DNA of 52,549 nucleotides from Syntrophaceae bacterium (GTDB lineage Bacteria > Desulfobacterota > Syntrophia > Syntrophales > PHBD01), in the NCBI GenBank assembly GCA_013177825.1, contig JABLXX010000012.1, positions 1-52,549 on the forward strand, written 5' to 3'. The stretch's first letter is position 1. Every line of letters begins with the position of its first letter. A program made the translations under genes and the position numbers. Shown here piece after piece: positions 49,686 to 52,549 of the stretch. The notes under the pieces were generated by a model, which did no database searches, was not told where the DNA came from, and saw nothing but the letters and a program-made list of their open reading frames with translations.

Positions 49686-50441
49686 TCACGCTTCGAACCG
49701 GGCATGACGGTCGATACCCTGCTGGATGACGCCCCTCACGTGCAGGATGAAATCGTCAAGGCGGTCTTCCCCGTATTCATCGCCGGACAAGGGTTTGTGG
49801 ACGACCAGCGTGACACGGCCGGGAAAAAGGTTCAGCGTTCCGGGTGGCAGGATGTGCCTCGTGTCGACGATGGAAACCGGAAGCACCGGGATTCCGAGGG
49901 CCAAAGACATGGCAAAGGCGCCTTTCTTGAACTCCCGCAATTTTCCGTCGCGGCTTCTCGTGCCCTCGGGAAGCATGATCACGGAAACACCATTCTTCAG
50001 GATTTTTCCTGCCCCCGCCAGGCTTTCGTGGGCCGACCTCCCTTCGCTCCGGTCAATGTAGATGTTGCCGCCCAACTTCCCGGCGAGGCCGAACAGAGGT
50101 ATCCTGCGCAGTTCCTTCTTGATGACCCAGCGGGCATCGATTCCCAGATAACCCCAGAGGACAAAAATGTCATAGGAGCTCTGGTGATTCGCAACGACCA
50201 CATAGGACTGACCTTTTTGGATGTTCTCCCTGCCGACGAGGGTGACCCGCATGGGGGTTATGAAACCGTTGAATCGTGCCCATCCGCGGCCGGCGATACG
50301 ATTTCCAGCGTCCGGACCGAACAGGGCGATGATCGGCATGCCCAGGAGGATGAAAGAGACCGTCGAAATGACGAAAAGCGGCAGGTAAACAAGCCACTTG
50401 TAGGGCTGGTAAAGGATGCGGAGGACTCTTCCGTTCATCAT
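49686..50441 (-). CDS. plsC: 1-acyl-sn-glycerol-3-phosphate acyltransferase (PlsC family)
   Basis: A 251-residue protein with an N-terminal membrane stretch (about 17-40). The acyltransferase motifs are NHQSSYD (His-x4-Asp), GGNIYIDRSEG and LPEGTRSRDG (phosphate binding), and IPVLPVSI. It transfers an acyl chain to lysophosphatidic acid in phospholipid synthesis. Stop lies 60 bases before the DUF1295 start; ribosome site GGAGGAGTGCCCC precedes MMNGRV. Other PlsC-like substrates are possible. Confidence 0.9.
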   Translation of the reverse strand: MMNGRVLRILYQPYKWLVYLPLFVISTVSFILLGMPIIALFGPDAGNRIAGRGWARFNGFITPMRVTLVGRENIQKGQSYVVVANHQSSYDIFVLWGYLGIDARWVIKKELRRIPLFGLAGKLGGNIYIDRSEGRSAHESLAGAGKILKNGVSVIMLPEGTRSRDGKLREFKKGAFAMSLALGIPVLPVSIVDTRHILPPGTLNLFPGRVTLVVHKPLSGDEYGEDRLDDFILHVRGVIQQGIDRHARFEA

Positions 50442-50468
50442 GGGGCACTCCTCCGGAGGACGGGGGGC

Positions 50469-50873
50469 TCACGCCATAACCCACTTTCCGATGAAGAAGC
50501 TTGCCGCGGCGACGGTGGCGGTGAGCACGATGCCCCAGGCGATGTCCACGAATACGACGTTGAGAGGCCAGTCCTTCAATGTCGCCAGGTTGGTAAGGTC
50601 ATACGTGGCATAGGTGAAAAGACCGAAAAGACCTCCCGACACAATCGCCTGTCTCAGGGAGCTTTTTTCAAGGGCCGGCATGGTCGCAAAGATCAGGATG
50701 CCTGCGATGTACAGGAGGTAAAAGAGAAAGGCTGCCACCCAGTTGACATCCGGGCGAAGAAGGTGGCCCAGATTGTTGCGGTAGAAGCCCTTGGCCACGA
50801 ACCCCAGCCAAATCATGTCAATTGCAAAAAAAACCGGCACTGTCAGCAGATAGAGGTATATCAGGTTTTTCAT
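50469..50873 (-). CDS. DUF2177 membrane protein
   Basis: A 134-residue protein with four membrane segments and the family opening LIYLYLLTVPVFFAIDMIWL (a D-x-x-WLG pattern). The central FGLFTYATYDLTNLATLKDWP is the most conserved DUF2177 block. Start at 50873 with GGAGGAAGCG upstream. Function unknown. It is the upstream neighbour of plsC on the same strand, with 27 bases between. Confidence 0.88.
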   Translation of the reverse strand: MKNLIYLYLLTVPVFFAIDMIWLGFVAKGFYRNNLGHLLRPDVNWVAAFLFYLLYIAGILIFATMPALEKSSLRQAIVSGGLFGLFTYATYDLTNLATLKDWPLNVVFVDIAWGIVLTATVAAASFFIGKWVMA

Positions 50874-51039
50874 CGCTTCCTCCCCGTTCCCGGCCATGAA
50901 ATATCCGTGATTTGCAGCAGGTAATGCAGATAACCGCTACATATGGAGTTTTCGATCTTTCCGGGTTTCACGGACCCGTATGCCTATGTTGAGTGCGCCG
51001 CCATTCGGCACCCATGCGAACAGGATAAATACACCCGCG

Positions 51040-51612
51040 TCATCTGCCGGTATCCGGCCAGCGCTGCGGCACTTTCTTCAACTTGTCGATATTGTAACCC
51101 TGAAGGGACACCTCCTCCACAAGCCTCTTGTAATCCTCGTCGGGAATCGCTGGTTTCCGCGCCATGATCCACACGTAATCCCGTTTGGTGCGACTGATGA
51201 TTGTACGGGTATATCCTTCATCGAGGTAAGTAATCAGATATTCTGCCTTGATTGGCCATAAGAACTGCATCCCCCAAACGGCGTTGCTTGCCTTGTCATG
51301 GATGAACCCCCGCGGCCTGTATGTTTTCAACTGGCCTTCAAACGAATCCTGACGGAACGTGAACGTTGTGGCAATGGTTCCGTCCGGGTCGAGCTTATAG
51401 CTCTCCACTGCGTTGTGAGCCCCTTCTTCAATAATGGTTGGAATGCTCGCAATGACATACCAGTCGCCCATGAAGCGATTTATGTCGACGTATGTCACGG
51501 CCTTAATCGGCGTGAGTTTGGCACTGCAACCTGAGAGAAATAGTGCTGCCAGGAGTGCGCCGATTATCTTCTTGGCAACAGACCCTGCAACGATGTGATT
51601 GAGTCTTTTCAT
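51040..51612 (-). CDS. blc: Blc-type bacterial lipocalin (lipoprotein)
   Basis: A 190-residue protein. The leader ends in the lipobox LSGC (Cys about 31), followed by the lipocalin fold with the diagnostic FMGDWYVIASIP (G-x-W) strand, LDPDGTIATTFTFR and the late Arg strand YTRTIISRTKRDYVWIMAR. Blc-type lipocalins sit in the outer membrane and bind lysophospholipid or fatty acids. Start at 51612 (GAGG six bases upstream). Close to plsC, hinting at an envelope lipid theme. Confidence 0.92.
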   Translation of the reverse strand: MKRLNHIVAGSVAKKIIGALLAALFLSGCSAKLTPIKAVTYVDINRFMGDWYVIASIPTIIEEGAHNAVESYKLDPDGTIATTFTFRQDSFEGQLKTYRPRGFIHDKASNAVWGMQFLWPIKAEYLITYLDEGYTRTIISRTKRDYVWIMARKPAIPDEDYKRLVEEVSLQGYNIDKLKKVPQRWPDTGR

Positions 51613-51704
51613 GACCATCCTCGTCAGTGAGTGTCGGACCAATTGTCTTTGCCGGCAAAGCCAACTCGAATGCAGGCAGGAACGTGCGGCCATCTTCCGG
51701 ATCT

Positions 51705-52232
51705 TTAAAGCCCTTTCTTCTCGAACAGGCCGAACATTCCAAGGAAGGCGGCGATCAAGACAATGATGACGATCCAGTGGCTGATTCCCAGGACGCCCGG
51801 GACCGTGATCTTTCCATAATTGCCCCACGTCAGGACCGTTTCCTTGAGGAATGGAAAGGCCTCTGCATAAATAGCCGCCCCGAGGACCATTCCCGCCAGG
51901 CCGAAAAGGCTGTCGTAGCGCCCCTCGCCGAGGGCGGCTGCGCCCGTGGTGGGACAGTAACCTACTATGGCCCAGCCGATGCCGAAGATCAGCCCGCCCA
52001 GTATGTTTGCCCCCAGGATTGTGGTCTTGATGGAAAGTTTTACCATACCCAGGTCCAGGAGTAGGTAAATCCCGACCATTGCAACCAGGATGGCGCTTAA
52101 CATGAACTTCACGATGGTCATGTCCTTCAGGCGCATGGCCTCCAACTGTTTATCGTAACGGATGACCTGGGCCTTCTGCATGATGAACCCGAAACGGAGG
52201 CCCGTGACGGCTCCTGTCAACAGTTCGTTCAT
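51705..52232 (-). CDS. YeeE/YedE-family transporter (DUF6691-like half)
   Basis: A 175-residue protein with four to five membrane segments. The GWAIVGYCPTTGAAALGEG motif with a membrane Cys is the hallmark of YeeE/YedE sulfur-compound (thiosulfate-type) transporters. It is a half-size member; such halves usually come in pairs (PmpA/PmpB-like), and the partner is not visible here. Start at 52232 with GGAGG nine bases upstream. Confidence 0.85.
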   Translation of the reverse strand: MNELLTGAVTGLRFGFIMQKAQVIRYDKQLEAMRLKDMTIVKFMLSAILVAMVGIYLLLDLGMVKLSIKTTILGANILGGLIFGIGWAIVGYCPTTGAAALGEGRYDSLFGLAGMVLGAAIYAEAFPFLKETVLTWGNYGKITVPGVLGISHWIVIIVLIAAFLGMFGLFEKKGL

Positions 52233-52361
52233 CGTCACTCACCTCCTCGTCGTTGTCCGGTTCCAAAAGCTACATTCCAAGCCTGTCTTCGGCTCGGTTC
52301 CCACATGATGCCGAGACGCTTTCGTTGCCGCTCTAATCTATCACTTCCCCGGGATTCCGCG

Positions 52362-52549
52362 TCAGGAACGCGCTGCGTTTCTTGCCTTCTTTTCGAGGCC
52401 GATCGCCAGGTAAATCCCGAATGAGATGAGAAGGATCATCCCCCAGTCACGGGCGGAAATGGGAGCCGTCTGGAAGAGCCGGTTCATGACGGGTGTGTAG
52501 GTAAACAGCATCTGGAGGACCACCATCACGGCGGATCCGACCAGGACCC
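52362..52549 (-). CDS. C-terminal end of a P-type cation ATPase (partial)
   Basis: The frame enters from the right window edge and ends at TGA (52362-52364), 61 codons. It has one clear membrane segment (DWGMILLISFGIYLAIGLEK). The preceding VLQMLFTYTPVMNRLFQTAP is the usual closing pattern of Ca2+/Mg2+/Na+-type P-ATPases. The catalytic and ion-binding parts lie outside, so the ion cannot be named. Confidence 0.65.
   Translation of the reverse strand, partial: VLVGSAVMVVLQMLFTYTPVMNRLFQTAPISARDWGMILLISFGIYLAIGLEKKARNAARS

Overview
The window looks like a chromosomal stretch of a GC-rich anaerobic bacterium. A Desulfobacterota (deltaproteobacterial) relative, Syntrophales-like, is my best guess. 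The basis is gene content: acyl-CoA dehydrogenases, a BKACE beta-keto acid cleavage enzyme, thiolase-like/DUF35 pairs, a Kal-like hotdog lyase, ETF remnants and an AcoR-type sigma-54 activator. This is inference from content, not a marker-gene result.

Region 1 (1-5.8 kb, minus strand) is an acyl-CoA cluster: start of an acyl-CoA dehydrogenase, BKACE, a DUF35 protein, an SCP2-SCP2-DUF35 fusion, two thiolase-like proteins without recognisable thiolase catalytic residues, and a PHP phosphoesterase. A TetR regulator with a 16-bp palindrome at its 5' end lies upstream. Region 2 (6.6-18.3 kb) is housekeeping: a DUF2845 protein, a TolC-MacA-MacB type efflux operon behind several palindromes, an oligopeptide-binding lipoprotein, a metallo-beta-lactamase-fold hydrolase, an AMIN/amidase/LysM cell-wall hydrolase and MetF.

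Region 3 (about 18.4-30.1 kb) carries an aldehyde dehydrogenase, a small HTH/membrane-protein pair, a DUF4337 protein and an acyl-CoA catabolic operon (CoA-transferase remnant, ligase, Kal-like lyase, acyl-CoA dehydrogenase, two internally deleted ETF genes) followed by a sigma-54 activator. It is bracketed by a decayed attachment-site-like end (18398-18610) and an 87-bp integrase remnant (29942-30028). I read it as an older island at the same tRNA gene.

Region 4 (30146-48649) is an integrated element of about 18.5 kb bounded by a 39-41 bp direct repeat of the 5' half of tRNA-Arg(CCG). It has a tyrosine integrase next to the intact tRNA, MerR-like and excisionase-like regulators, a replication module (initiator-like protein and DnaB-like ATPase), a Nu1-like small terminase, an S49 phage-type protease, several short phage-like genes and an AT-rich minus-strand cargo block (HNH nuclease, PLD nuclease, SEC-C protein, OLD-family ATPase/TOPRIM nuclease with a small partner). 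No large terminase, portal, capsid or tail genes are seen. It therefore resembles a phage satellite (PICI/P4-like) or a deleted prophage. A compact three-stem RNA candidate at 46242-46312 resembles P4 CI/P1 C4 immunity RNAs in layout. At the left end the attachment core forms the left arm of a strong terminator; in the circular form this hairpin would sit just behind the integrase.

Region 5 (48.7-52.5 kb, minus strand) is ordinary chromosome again: a DUF1295 reductase-like membrane protein, a PlsC acyltransferase, a DUF2177 membrane protein, a Blc-type lipocalin, a YeeE/YedE-family transporter and the C-terminal end of what is probably a P-type cation ATPase.
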